64,000 nucleotides of DNA. Source: Drosophila miranda. Its lineage: Eukaryota; Arthropoda; Insecta; Diptera; Drosophilidae. The translations under genes and the position numbers were made by a program. Under the pieces are notes generated by a model. That model saw nothing but the letters and a program-made list of their open reading frames with translations. It was not told where the DNA came from and did no database searches. Below, piece after piece: positions 33,601-44,630 of this stretch (positions are counted from its first letter, which is position 1; each line of letters opens with the position of its first letter). The DNA is taken from NCBI RefSeq assembly GCF_003369915.1, contig NC_046673.1, positions 10,338,001-10,402,000 on the forward strand, read 5' to 3'.

Positions 33601-36511
33601 ATTGCTAGAATTACTAGTTATTATTGCTAGAAGGCTTACCCTGGATGCGTCCGCAGCTATAGACGAGCAGTGGGTCCAGCACAGTGCCCTCGCTGCCGTA
33701 ATAAGGACTGCCGATGAAAAATACCAAGCTGCCGGCGGGAAAGAGTTGCTCTATTTTGGAGAACTGCTGGCGCATGTTCTTCTTCACAGACAGCTCGCCT
33801 ACCACGCCCTGAGCCGGGTATTCCGTAATACTGCTGCTCCAGGCATCCTTCATGTGCACGGTGCCCTTGGCGCCGAAATCGACGGCGCTTCCCGCGTAGG
33901 TACGCGCGTACACGAGAACCTCGTAGTTTTCGAACTGGATCCCCATGCGCGTACTGAAGCTGTGTAGAATAAAACGAATTACATGGGCATTAGAACCTGA
34001 CAGCACCTGACAGGAAAGGGGAGCACTCAACTGTTCTTGCAACGCCTTGCACTCCGCATCGAAGCGTCGCGACTCGTTCGAGGACCTCCCATCCTTGTCG
34101 ATGCACTGATCACGCGTGGCGATCTTCACAACCTTGGCCATTATAAGATGGGGCCATCCAATGTGCACCACCTGCTCCAAGTAGCGTGCAGCCACTGCCT
34201 CCAAGGAATCCTCTGTCCCTTGCCTTCGTGGCATCAGCACCATATTCTGGTTGCGGCTGACTTGCTCGAAGACTTTCACCCGACCGTGGCGCAGCTCAAA
34301 CTAACGAAGTCAGAGTGGTGGATTGATTGTCACACAGAATAATACACTTTGAACTTACATTGAAGGCCAGATGCTTCATAGTGGGAAAGCCAGGGAAGAA
34401 GACGTGGCGCGCTGCATTCGGCATTTCAACGCAAACGCTGTGGGGGAGATTCAGGGCAATCTCTCCGGCCCAACGGGCCACTTCTGTGCAGTTCACGTGC
34501 TTCAGAGCCTTCAGCGGGGGCAGGGCTGGCATCGAGCCCACATCCTGGGGACTGTAGTCGTACTGGTACATCGGTCCGTGCCTGTTTCGGGCTCTCTCTG
34601 CGGTCGACAGATGGGCCTCGCACGGCCGCATTACGCTGAGCAGTAGGCGCTCGTCTATGAAGGGTATGAGAACGACGGCCTCCCAGTCGTGCTTCTTGCC
34701 ATTGAGATCGCTCTTAAAGTCCGTGGGGTAAAATTCCGCCAAGGGGCTGGTCGGTTTCAGCATGAGGTCGTGGTAGGCAGTTGGAAGGAGCTTGAAACTG
34801 GCTGCCGGCAGAACACCAAGCAACTGAAATGAAAGTAGCATATGAGAATGTTGGACTACGACTGGAGGGGGGCAAGGTAAACCTGTTCGAAGGGAAGAAA
34901 TGGCGTCCCTAGCTGGAACTTGATCTGGGCAGTCGCGATATTGTTGAGGTCACTGATGAAGGGGGCATAGTGGAAGGGGTAGTACCAGTCCCACGACTGC
35001 ACGCCGCGGTAATAATAGTCCAGGATCCACTGGAGCGCAGTCACATAGTGGTGGCCCAACTCTTCGATCAGCTGATTCGGTGGCCGCGAGCTGAGATTGA
35101 ACTTGTTGCGGTAATAGTTACGCTTGTAGTTCTGGAAGTCTTTTAACACGCAAGCCTCTTCGTCGCTCAGATCCTCATCGCTGTCGTCATTGTAGAGCTA
35201 CAAGAGAGTCGGAAAAAACAATGAATAATGGGAAAACTCTTGATAGGGGATTCAGGGAAGGACGGTCCAACCTGTGTGCTGTCATTGATCAGGGCTTTCA
35301 GGTCGGAATCGTAGTCTTTGGAGGAGGATATCTCTCCAACGTCTATGTCGAAGGCCTCTGTATTGCCATTCGCGTACTTTAGATCGTCGGCGTGCTCCTT
35401 GTACTGCTCCAGCTCTACCTCGCTGAGAGCCGTCATGAAGATCTGCAGTCGCTGCAGGTTCAGCTTGCCGTGCTCGTTGATGTTGCCACCAAGGGAATGG
35501 TAAATGCGTATGTACGTCTTGTACAACAGCGGCAGGGCATTGGAGGAGATGTGCAGGCAGGGCAGATGAGGAATGAAGTCGTTGCCGACCATGAAGCCCA
35601 TAAGGACCCAGTCGTCGATTAGCTGGGCCACATCTAGCTTATGTTGAGCGGTGTTCAGCTCGTGGAACTCCAGCTCGAGATATTCCCGAAGCAGGCCGAG
35701 ATGCAAGAGGAAGAAGCGCGTCTCCTCTACGGAAGCCCGCTTAACATTTCGTCCAAACTTGACCTCCTCGCGTAGAACCACAAAGTGCAGCTCGTGCGTG
35801 CACAATCCCAGAATGATGAGATCCGCGTCCAGGCCGTATAAGCAGTGCCTGGTGTTGGGGTCAAAGTTGGGCTGGGCCTTCATATAGCGTATGTAGTCCA
35901 TAATCTTGTGTTCACCCTCGCCGGGCGTCTCCTGTCCGCTGAGGATCACAGAGCACTTCTGCCAGAGTGGGTCTGTGGAGATCTTTGTCTTGAGGAAACA
36001 GCGGAGTCCCTGTTGCAGCCGCTCCATGAAATCAGTGCCTGGCGTGATGCAGTTACTATCGAAGCGCTCGTGCTCCCGACGTTCTCCTTTTTGCAGCGCC
36101 TTGGCCTCCAGCATTTCAGCCTCGCGGGCAGAGCGGAAGCGGCGGCTTCTTTGCTGATTCATTTTGGCCCGCGGGGCAACACCATCCACAGCCAGGAAAA
36201 AAAGTTTCTGCGGCTTAATCAGGTAGAACAGCTTGTCCACATAGTTGAATATATCCTGAAATATCTGCTGCTCCTCCAAGTGAAAGTGTATGTTGTTGTC
36301 ATCCGGATGGGAGCAGTTGTGGACGATGCCATTCATGTCCAGGTATAGGTTGTCGAACTCAGGGATCTGTTAGCATGAAAAGGAAAGGAAACAGCTGATG
36401 ACGTGGTTGGGGAGACAGCGTTGACCCATAACTTACGCTATGCTCGCGCGCCAATTCGCTCAGGCACGGATACCTTTCGCTGATATAGCGGAAAAACTTC
36501 GGAACACCCAT
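30611..36511 (-). CDS. pcm: pacman (pcm): 5'-3' exoribonuclease Xrn1
   Basis: Xrn1 degrades decapped mRNA 5' to 3' in the cytoplasm and P bodies. Twelve exons agree in phase on the minus strand: 36511-36437, 36366-35272, 35197-34883, 34823-34359, 34300-34032, 33959-33640, 33583-32690, 32542-31626, 31565-31062, 31005-30904, 30845-30756 and 30679-30611. The total is about 1704 aa. The N terminus MGVPKFFRYISERYPCLSEL is diagnostic. The nuclease core shows LYLDMNGIVHNC, FLAVDGVAPRAKMNQQRSRR, PGEGEHKIMDYIR, LYGLDADLIILGL and MVGNDFIPHLP, carrying the expected acidic residues. PAZ/Tudor, KOW, winged and SH3-like domains occupy the middle. The C-terminal third is Gln-rich and disordered, ending in RVPRIGAKFDLDYIIH. 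The intron at 33960-34031 is not needed to keep the frame open; it is inferred from a CTAAT branch point and from the phase match. Confidence 0.93.
32070..32430 (-). repeat. CAG/CAA trinucleotide tract encoding polyglutamine in pcm
   Basis: Roughly 360 bases consist almost only of CTG/TTG (plus-strand view) codon repeats, broken by leucine and lysine codons. It encodes Gln-rich protein with Q-K-Q and Q-L-Q interruptions near residue 1200 of Pacman. On the other frames it gives artificial poly-Cys, poly-Ala, poly-Leu and poly-Ser frames, none of them real. Confidence 0.9.
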
Positions 36512-36627
36512 GTCAACTCAAATAAAATTTATTTTTACTAGGAAAATCACAATCAGATTAGAATTATAATTCTATGCGATGTCGATGTCCTTGGTCACTG
36601 TCAATTTTGCAAGGAGTCAGTGATGGT

Positions 36628-36652
36628 CAGTGTGACCGTAGACTTATCGATA
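36628..36652 (-). promoter_or_regulatory. Motif 1 and DRE in the pcm core promoter
   Basis: CGGTCACACTG (minus strand, 36638-36628) fits Drosophila Motif 1 (M1BP site, consensus YGGTCACACTR). TATCGATA at 36645-36652 is a perfect DRE. Both stand about 120-140 bp upstream of the pcm start. This pairing is typical of constitutively expressed Drosophila genes. Confidence 0.65.
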
Positions 36653-37160
36653 AAACATACCGTCCGACCCTCCGAAATATACCAAAATACACCGTCTCAT
36701 TTTAAAAATATACCGTAAATATACTGACGAATTCAAGTTCTATATTCCTCGATTTTTATATTCCGTGGAATATTACTAGCTCTGCCCACATAATTTTATT
36801 ATTATGTTAAATACTTGACTTTGATTTTTTTTGCCTCAATTTTGGTTCCTCAACAACAATATATCGTCCCGTATGATAAAAAACCGAACGTAGCCCACTT
36901 AAGCCCCCTCTATAAGTTTAACTAATTGAGGTAAATGGCGGAAAATATTAGCGATTGTAAAGTCTTTTTGTAGATTCATGCCATCTTTCCTCTGAACTTA
37001 AAAAAAAACCACCATATCTTTCACATGAAAAAAAAAAAACGATTAATTGGAACTGTTTTAGTTCGTTCACTGCAGTGAAAGTTCGTTCGTTCATGAGCGA
37101 CCACACTAAACAAAACCGATTGATTTCTGTTCCAAATTTTACGTAATTCTACCTGCGAAA

Positions 37161-37832
37161 ATGTCGCTTGTACGCCAAGTAATGTGCAGGACTACATCCT
37201 TTCAGCTGTAAGTGTCAATCCTTGCACATCTTAGAAATGCTAACCATCCATTCGTGTTTTGGTTGTTCTGTAGATTAAACGTCAATAAAATCACAACTTC
37301 CCGCTGCGCTTCTACCAAAGATACTGCTCCATTGGATCTAAAAACGGCCTTGGCCCGTCCTGAGGAGTTGGAACAGCGCAACAAATTGAGTGGAAAGATC
37401 ACCGTGCCCACTGCCGTAAATCTTGGTCCCATTTCCGGAGTGCCCGGGGAGCAGCTGAAGGACCGTCGTGTGCGCATTCACATACCACCTAAGAATGCAA
37501 TGCAAAGCGGCACAGACAACATTAACACTTGGCAGATTGAGTTCGACAATCGGGAGCGATGGGAAAACCCTCTAATGGGCTGGGCCTCTTCGTAAGTATC
37601 GCGATTAGAGTGTTAATGGCCTAGTACACATTTGTCTTGCTTTTTCCACAGTGGCGACCCGCTCTCCAATTTAAATGTGCAGTTCGGAACCAAAGACGAA
37701 GCCATCACCTACTGTGAACGCAACGGCTGGCGTTGGTATATCGATGGCGAAGAGAAGCCCAAGAAGGAGCGCGTCAAGAACTACGGGATCAACTTTTCCT
37801 GGAACAAGCGCACACGTGTCTCCACCAAGTAG
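37161..37832 (+). CDS. ND-18: ND-18: NADH dehydrogenase (complex I) subunit NDUFS4
   Basis: This is an accessory subunit in the peripheral arm of mitochondrial complex I, near the NADH-binding module and needed for stable assembly. Three exons (37161-37207, 37274-37591, 37652-37832) agree in phase and give 181 aa. The N terminus [16 protein letters not shown] followed by a basic stretch is a mitochondrial presequence. The conserved body includes [70 protein letters not shown] and the Lys-rich end [16 protein letters not shown], all characteristic of NDUFS4. It is divergent from pcm across 0.65 kb and convergent with kish. Confidence 0.95.
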
Positions 37833-37984
37833 ATTGGGCAGTTTAATCACTCGATGAACTATCACTGTTGAAATACATGAACAAAAAAATCACGCCTTCA
37901 GATTCTTAATGTCCTTCTTGAGCTTCTCCATTGAATGATTTGCACAATTAAGCTTGAAGGGCTAAAGGATGTACGCGTAGGGAA

Positions 37985-38115
37985 GAGACATTGGGCGCGT
38001 TCACCAGCACAACTGGTTGAGTGATGGATTTCGGAATGTGGAGCGTACTATTATTACCGGCACTGTCGTACGCAATCCATCAGTGTGCGCTGAGCAAGTT
38101 GCGCTGGTTTCACCA
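37985..38115. repeat. Imperfect inverted repeat between ND-18 and kish
   Basis: TTCACCAGCACAACTGGTTGAGTG...ATGGATTTCG (from about 37999) pairs with the reverse complement of CGCAATCCATCAGTGTGCGC followed by TGAGCAAGTTGCGCTGGT (to about 38100), leaving a loop of about 35 bases. It could be a small MITE or a transcript hairpin. Confidence 0.5.
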
Positions 38116-38498
38116 GTACACGAAACCTAATTCAGGGCTGAGCTTCCTAGTTGAACATTCAAAATCCGTGCTGCGATGAATAATGTAGCCGTCGGTGATC
38201 CAAAAGCAGCTAGCTCTGGAGCCTGACTCCTCTGCGACTTTGCTGGTTTACCCCTCCCACGCCCTAATGCAGGCGCTCATTCATTCTTCTGCCGCCCACA
38301 ACACACGCTCCTTTTAAGCGAAACTGCTAGTCATCAGTCACAATCACCGTTAGTTTACAGTAAATTCCAGTGGTAAACAATGCATGTTTGTGCATGCATA
38401 TATTTACAATCCGTACATTTCAGTTATACATATACGAAAAACATTTGACTGTTGCGTTTAGGCCATGAATATGTCAGTGACATTACTAAAACTTATGG

Positions 38499-38834
38499 TT
38501 AGCTCCAGAAGAGAACAGTGAACGCCATCAACAGGCAAGCGGCACCGACCCAGGGCGACTTTCGCTCACCTATGCGCGCCAGCTTCCAAAATGTGCCAAG
38601 CAGGCTGAAATGAAGAGATATAATTGGTAATTGAACGGAAAGAGGTGGCTTGATGGGTCCTACCCAGTCTTTTTCCGGTCGATGATGCTGGGGAACATAG
38701 ACCGCAAATAAGCACAGGTGCAGATCAGGAGCAGGATGACGGACAGCAAGCTTTGGAAATTAAACAGGGCACTCTGGGGAAGACAAAGATTTTAGGATTA
38801 CTGTTTTTCGTAGGACTATGGGAATCCAAACCAT
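38499..38834 (-). CDS. kish: kish (TMEM167 family): small Golgi membrane protein of the secretory pathway
   Basis: Kish proteins are 72-aa, two-pass membrane proteins needed for constitutive secretion at the Golgi. Exon 38773-38664 encodes [20 protein letters not shown] (first membrane helix) then [17 protein letters not shown]. Exon 38604-38499 encodes [20 protein letters not shown] then [14 protein letters not shown] (second helix) and the stop. The 59-bp intron has GTAGGA and TTTCAG ends and the phases agree. The exon starts at Ser2, so the initiator Met must sit alone at the end of an upstream exon. The best local candidate is ATG 38834-38832 before a GTTTGG donor (intron 38831-38774); a more distant 5' exon is equally possible. 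The family match comes from memory of human Kish-A and is very close. Confidence 0.9.
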
Positions 38835-39493
38835 TGCACAAATTTATGGGCTATCTATGGTTAACAACAGAATAGGAAACTAGTGACGTGCCATATACAT
38901 ATGCTTGTGAACTAGTTCGTGATCCATACAAAACAACTGGGTCGATAAAAGGAGCAGAATGGTTTATTGGACTTTTAATCTAACAAGTTGGTCTAGTGAT
39001 ATACTAGTGAAAATTGTTTTAGAAATCCCAGATAGCATAATATTTATTCGGATCGCCCACAGAAGTTGTTCCCACCTATTTTGAATGGTGACGATGGATC
39101 TGGTAACCTTCCAGGTTTCCTCCTATTTGAATGTGCCGCCTGTTCCTCTGTTTCTCTATTAGTTCATACAAAGAAAATGTATCATCATGAGCAAGCCCAG
39201 GAGCGAAATTTCATGTGTTGTGGTGTTACTAATAAGTATTAATTTATATATAAAATAACTGCTTAAGGATTTTCGATACCCCATCATTATAAATTTGAGG
39301 AAAATCTCAAGAGATGTTTGCTGGGCACACTTATGCACATTGATTCATGCAGGCATGCATACGTACTTAAAAATTACTTTCTTATTGACACTAGTCACCT
39401 TGAATACTTGAATAGTACACCTAATTGTTTTGTGTTCATTTCACACCCTTAATGGGTTAATTTCATGCGAAAATACGAAAAACATCGATGTTT

Positions 39494-39560
39494 CATGTAC
39501 CATCTTTGCTATTCCAGTATGTATCGGTTGCCTTTCCAGTATTAATCGGCTACCTAATTT
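39494..39560 (+). repeat. Short dispersed repeat shared with 24.73 kb
   Basis: TACCATCTTTGCTATTCCAG then TATGTATCGGTTGCCTTTCC and AGTATTAATCGG is the partner of the 24.73 kb copy, here upstream of kish. Both copies are near start regions of unrelated genes. Confidence 0.55.
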
Positions 39561-39939
39561 GCTAATTTGAGGTCTCGTCAACGCCTACTGCAAAATTGTC
39601 CAAGCTTTTTATCGTTTCCATACGATGGAAAATGCTGCTGATCTGAGTGTTAGGCTTTAGTCGGTACTTAATTTTTCTGATCTGAATACAGCGCTAAAAA
39701 ATCCCACTTTTTTTTATGAACTTCCCAAATTTATTGACAAATATTTTTTAATTGAAGGTTCTCGAAAATACCCCCATAATAATTATTATGAATAGCCTCT
39801 CTTTTACTGATACTCGCCCCAGTGTGTGCAGGCTTTACAGCAAAAAAAAAAGGCTTCAAAAATACCATAGATGTGTCTCAAAAAGACTGGAAAAGTTGGC
39901 CATCGATGTATTGTAGCATTTGGAGTTCAGTAGGGACGG

Positions 39940-39955
39940 GGCTATCGATAAAATT
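39940..39955. promoter_or_regulatory. DRE-like site TATCGATA
   Basis: GCTATCGATAAAAT contains a perfect TATCGATA about 1.1 kb upstream of the kish coding exons. It could mark the true kish promoter if its 5' exon is distant. Confidence 0.35.
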
Positions 39956-42099
39956 AACTCTCCAGTTATTCTTCGCACGTCTTTCTTCTAAAGTTTTAGT
40001 TTATTAATACTAGGAATAATTTCGTCGTTGCATTGCATTCTATAACCGTGAAAAACGTTCGATTTGTGTCGAGAGGTAAAAGTGGCAGAAAAATTTCGTC
40101 TAATAACACATTTTTTACGTACTGTTGTCTGTGCAATGTTGTGTGCCATGTACTGCATACAGCTCTGAGTTTGATTTGTAATTGATAGTGCGAGAGAGAG
40201 AGAGAGAGAGAGGACAATTGGATGGATGCCTGCTGAGGAATTGGAGTGGAAAATCCAAAAAATCGCCTTCATCTTTTTTAAAGTCAGAAGAGGCTTCACT
40301 TCCACCAAAAACTCGCTTTTGCATCACCCAGCCAATTGTGTGCCTGTAGGGGCGGTTGTATCAAATCAGTGTCTACTTTAATTAAAAGTACAGAGCATAT
40401 ATACATACTTTTTTAAAATATTCGAATACGATTTCTCGTTTCGTACACTTGTGTGTATGTATTCGCACATATGTATAATATCCAGACATATACAAATGTA
40501 TCTATTATTTGTTGTGTAGTGTATGTGTGTGTAACCAAAGCGCGCTGCGTTTTTTATGAGAGTTCTTAGCCGCTCGTCTTTTTGTGTACATATGTGTCTG
40601 TGAACAAAACGCAGCCCAACCATAAAAGAAAAAAACCAGAAAAGCACCTAACAGTTACACCACTGTCATGCTGATGCTGCCTCGCAATTGTTGCACTTGT
40701 TAAGGGGTAAGTACAAGAAAAGTTCCAATAATACGTGTTCATAAGAAATAAAAATGCACATATACATACAATGTACATACGTATTTATATAAGTCCCCCT
40801 TGCACATTTGTGTGTTTACCGTCGGTCTACCCAAAATGAAATTGTTCAAGGTGGTACATTCCCGCAACGTGCTCTCTTTTCTGGGCTTATTTTGCTCAGT
40901 ACAGCAGCAAATACAACAGCAAGCTTCGTTGCGATTGGATGTGTGTGCGTGATGATTTGGATGTGTGTTTAATTTAAGAGTATGAAGACCACCTTGTATA
41001 GTTTCGTCGTGGGTCCGTCTCCCGACGTCAAAAGAGTATTGAGTAATGCTCTTAACAGCACACCAACAGAGAACGGAATAAATATGTACATACATACACA
41101 CACACGATGCGCCGCAGCAGAGAGAACACTTTGGTCAGCGTCGGGAAAACTCAATATGAAGTGCAAAAGTGAATGTTGTGAGAATAAAAATTGAATTGAA
41201 AATTATAGAACGGGGTTCTACACATGTATGTACATATGTATTTGCCGAGCTGTTGTTGATATTCTCGGAGCCAGCCCACTGCTGATGCTATCGCTCGCTA
41301 TCTCCATCTTGCTCGGCAACGACGTTGGGAGAGACGTTTTTCCAACAGACACGACATTTACCAAAAACATGTTGGAAGACCATCGATTATTAGCAGCGGC
41401 GTGGAATACCAATCAAACCACAAAATCGACAAAAAAATAAAATAAGGAAAAATAAAACAAAACGCCATTGGAAGGATTGTTCGTTCGGTTGAAACAAAAG
41501 AAATACGAAGGATAAGGTGAGCTGCATTTTACGTTCTTCAACGTTGCCTCTGACACGCGCATCCCCACACACATGCAAAAACTGCAACACACAAATAGCC
41601 CCAGAGAGGGGACACTCGAACCCAAGGAAAAGAGCTGGGCAGGCTCTCTTTATTTTTGTTTTCAGTGTGTTCTTTACTCTGCTTTCTACCATCGTGCGTG
41701 ATTTAGGGAGTGCGGGGTTGATTTGTTTCTTTCGTTGCGGGTCGACGAAAAATAAATTTGCCTTTATCGGGTTGTGTATGTAATATTTTAAATTTTATTA
41801 GTTGCAAAAACTTGTTATAAGGTGTGCTATTGAGGGGGCGAAAATTTACGCAATGTTTTGACATTTCACATTTTGCCTAGTTCGTAGTCGCTCTCGTTAG
41901 CTCACGTACACAGTCTACAGGCTGTCACACTTACACATATACACACATACACTTGAACACCGCCATCACAGTATTCGGCCATTGCTTTAGTAAGTTATAG
42001 CAGTGTTGCATTTGGCGCACAGTGTTGTGTGCTGCTGGAGTGGAGCTTTTCTTCTGACAGTAGTGTATTTAAAAAAAAATGCATGTTTAAAGCGTAAAA

Positions 42100-42440
42100 G
42101 AGGAATAGTATAAATATGTATGTATGTAGATTCTTAATTAGCATGAAGTCGATGTAGCGATGTCCGTAGTTGCTAACAAATGTACTTTACTTGTGTGTAT
42201 TTATGAAGACGACATTATATTGATGTATGATGTATGTAACAGCCAGAAGGCAGCGTTTGTCGCAAAGTTCTCAGGCACTAAGCAATCAAACAATCAACAA
42301 TTTAGTAGATGCGAAAAATCGAAAACGGAGAATGTAGACTTCAGAATATCGACCAGATCGGATCGGTATTATAGCTGGAATAAAGGCAATAATTTCGCGT
42401 AGCTGAGCTCCTGCCGTGCGATCGCTCTCCATCTCTTTCT
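42100..42440 (+). mobile_element. Worn DINE-1-like copy
   Basis: It contains TTAGCATGAAGTCGATGTAGCGATGTCCG, TGTATGTAACAGCCAGAAGGCAGCGTTTG and GACCAGATCGGATCGGTATT, ending with CATCTCTTTCTCGTCCAGTGGAGCCC. These are degraded versions of the landmarks seen in the other copies. Confidence 0.5.
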
Positions 42441-44483
42441 CGTCCAGTGGAGCCCACCTTGCATGGAGAGTGAGATATAAAGGTGGCTTGTACATGGTGG
42501 GTGGAAGAGAGATTGGGAGATATGTACATACATATAACGGAATGTGTGGTGTGGAAACAGCTAAAATATTTGACATTAGAGGGAAAGAGCATAGACGGAA
42601 TGGAGGTATATACTTTTACAAAATTACACTTGAATTTTAATCATAAAATGACATGTACATACGTACGTATGTATGCGTGTACAGACTGAGTAACGGGAAT
42701 TGTGGTGTTGCGGCTTTGGAACCACTAAATAAAATGTAGATTACATCTGTTGCTTGGATGGTTTTTTTTTTTTTTTTTTTGGCGCGCTTTTTGCTTTTAT
42801 GGGAAATCAATTTTGTACGGCTCCTGGCAAAAATACATCATTCACATGATAGTTCTATGACATAGTAATCCAATCGCAATAATAATAACAATTATTTCAA
42901 TTATCTTCAGAAAGACTAGTGATAAAGTTGTCTGATCTAAATCTAAACATAAATTCCCAATATCAATTTTACACATACGCTTTTGAAGTGACTGTCCCCA
43001 AACATTGTCAAGTGCACATTGCTATTTTTGTTGTTGTTTTTGTTTATTGTTCTTACAGGTACGGTTATTCATGCTATCGGCTTTGCGCTGTGCCAGAATA
43101 GAGGCGCAGCGCATGAGCGAGCGATAGCGCAGTGCCGTGTACTTGGGCATTTATTTATAAATCCAAAAGAGGTGTGTGTGTGTGTGTTTGTGTGCGAACA
43201 TTTCAACGAAATCTGCACAAATACTAATTAAACGGAGATCACGTGATCGTGCTCTGATCGATTTGAAAAGAGAAGCCAGGGACCAGTCGTATCAACATAT
43301 CGGCCCCTACTGCTGACCAGGGCTGCGTCTTGTCCATTTGCATCTCTCGCTTATTTTGTTTACATATATTCGCGTTTACCTTTTGTCGGTAGATAGGAAG
43401 CGTGGAGATGCATGCCTGCAGAAGCCAGGCTCAGAAGAGAGTCCACAGCTTGCTTGTCAATGCTCACTTAGACCCGTTCTCCCGCTCTCTCTCTTACTCT
43501 CCCTTCTCTCACTCTCCTTCTCTCCATCTCTCCCTCTCTCCCTTTCTCTCTCTCTCTGTGGCCTATTCAATCGATCGAGGGAAACAACTTGTCAAAAATA
43601 GTTTTGTTGGCAAGCTGAGCACCTCTGTACCTATTGGTTTGCTAATCTAATTAGAAACCCGTCCTATTCGCTGTGTGTGCACTTACAAAAAATATTTCCG
43701 CCAAGCCTAGAGCCATTTCCTCTGCCGTAACGGTACCTTACCTACTGCTATTGGAGCAATTGGCAATATTCATGTGCATGTGTATGTATATGTGTGTGTA
43801 TAATAACCGTTGGTACGCAGTAGTGTGAAATATCAATTAATAAACGTAGAGAAATATACCTGTATATGTATAAAAAAAAAGCCGAAAGGTTTTTGCATTT
43901 ATTCTTACCAATGTCCAATCAGAATTCCGTTGTTTTGGGTGGTGGTACTTTAAAAATCATATTGTAAATTGTTACATCCATAGAGGAAAGAAATTAGATT
44001 GCTGAGATAGTTGGCGATTTTTTTGTGCCGCAAAATATCTGAACTGGTAGCACTGTTCATAATCTGTGCCTAGACAAACCCACCGATTGCGATTACCGAC
44101 AGCACAACGGACGGCGACGGCGATGGCAGCGACGGCAACGCCGACGTCGGATCGCGCGCGTGCCATTTGCTGCTCTACCTTGCCTTTTGCTCATTCCTAT
44201 TTCGAAAAGCGACAAGCGACGTGTGCGGAACGGACCGCATTGCGCAGCGGTGATTTCGATCTTGCTTTGGATCGATTTGTATTTATTTTTTTCCCCTCGT
44301 GCGTTCTGTGTCTTTGCTTTATTTATTATTACTGAGACTTTCGTGTGGTCCCGCGTTGTTTTTTGTTGCTTGTTCTGGCCGTCTTATCGATAGACAACGA
44401 TCTAATAAAAGGAAAACAAAAAACAAACCAAATCAAATCAAAATAAAAAATAAAAAATCAACGCTGCTCGGCTTTGTGCAGCC

Positions 44484-44630
44484 ATGGCTCAATGCTGCGG
44501 GAGCTCCTCGCCTTGCAGCATCTCCAGTTCAGCTCCCAGCAATGCAGCAGCGCCAGCACCAGCCCCAGCCCCAGTCCCGAACCAGATGACGGGTCAATCG
44601 CTCTTGTTGTGTATGTATGGGGCCAGCTGA
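44484..44630 (+). CDS. Short open frame with strong Kozak context, possible 5' exon or uORF
   Basis: CAGCCATGGC is a strong initiation context. The frame encodes MAQCCGSSSPCSISSSAPSN and then an Ala/Pro repeat (AAAPAPAPAPVP), 48 aa to the stop. Its GC-rich, Ser/Ala/Pro codon pattern contrasts with the AT-rich surroundings. I do not recognise it. It might be an upstream exon of Pfrx, a uORF, or chance. Confidence 0.25.
   Translation: MAQCCGSSSPCSISSSAPSNAAAPAPAPAPVPNQMTGQSLLLCMYGAS

Noticed and set aside
37885-37966. Possible minus-strand terminal exon ending MEKLKKDIKNLKA
   Set aside because: Only about 22 codons after a CCTTTAG acceptor; no upstream exon was found, so it may be chance or 3' UTR.
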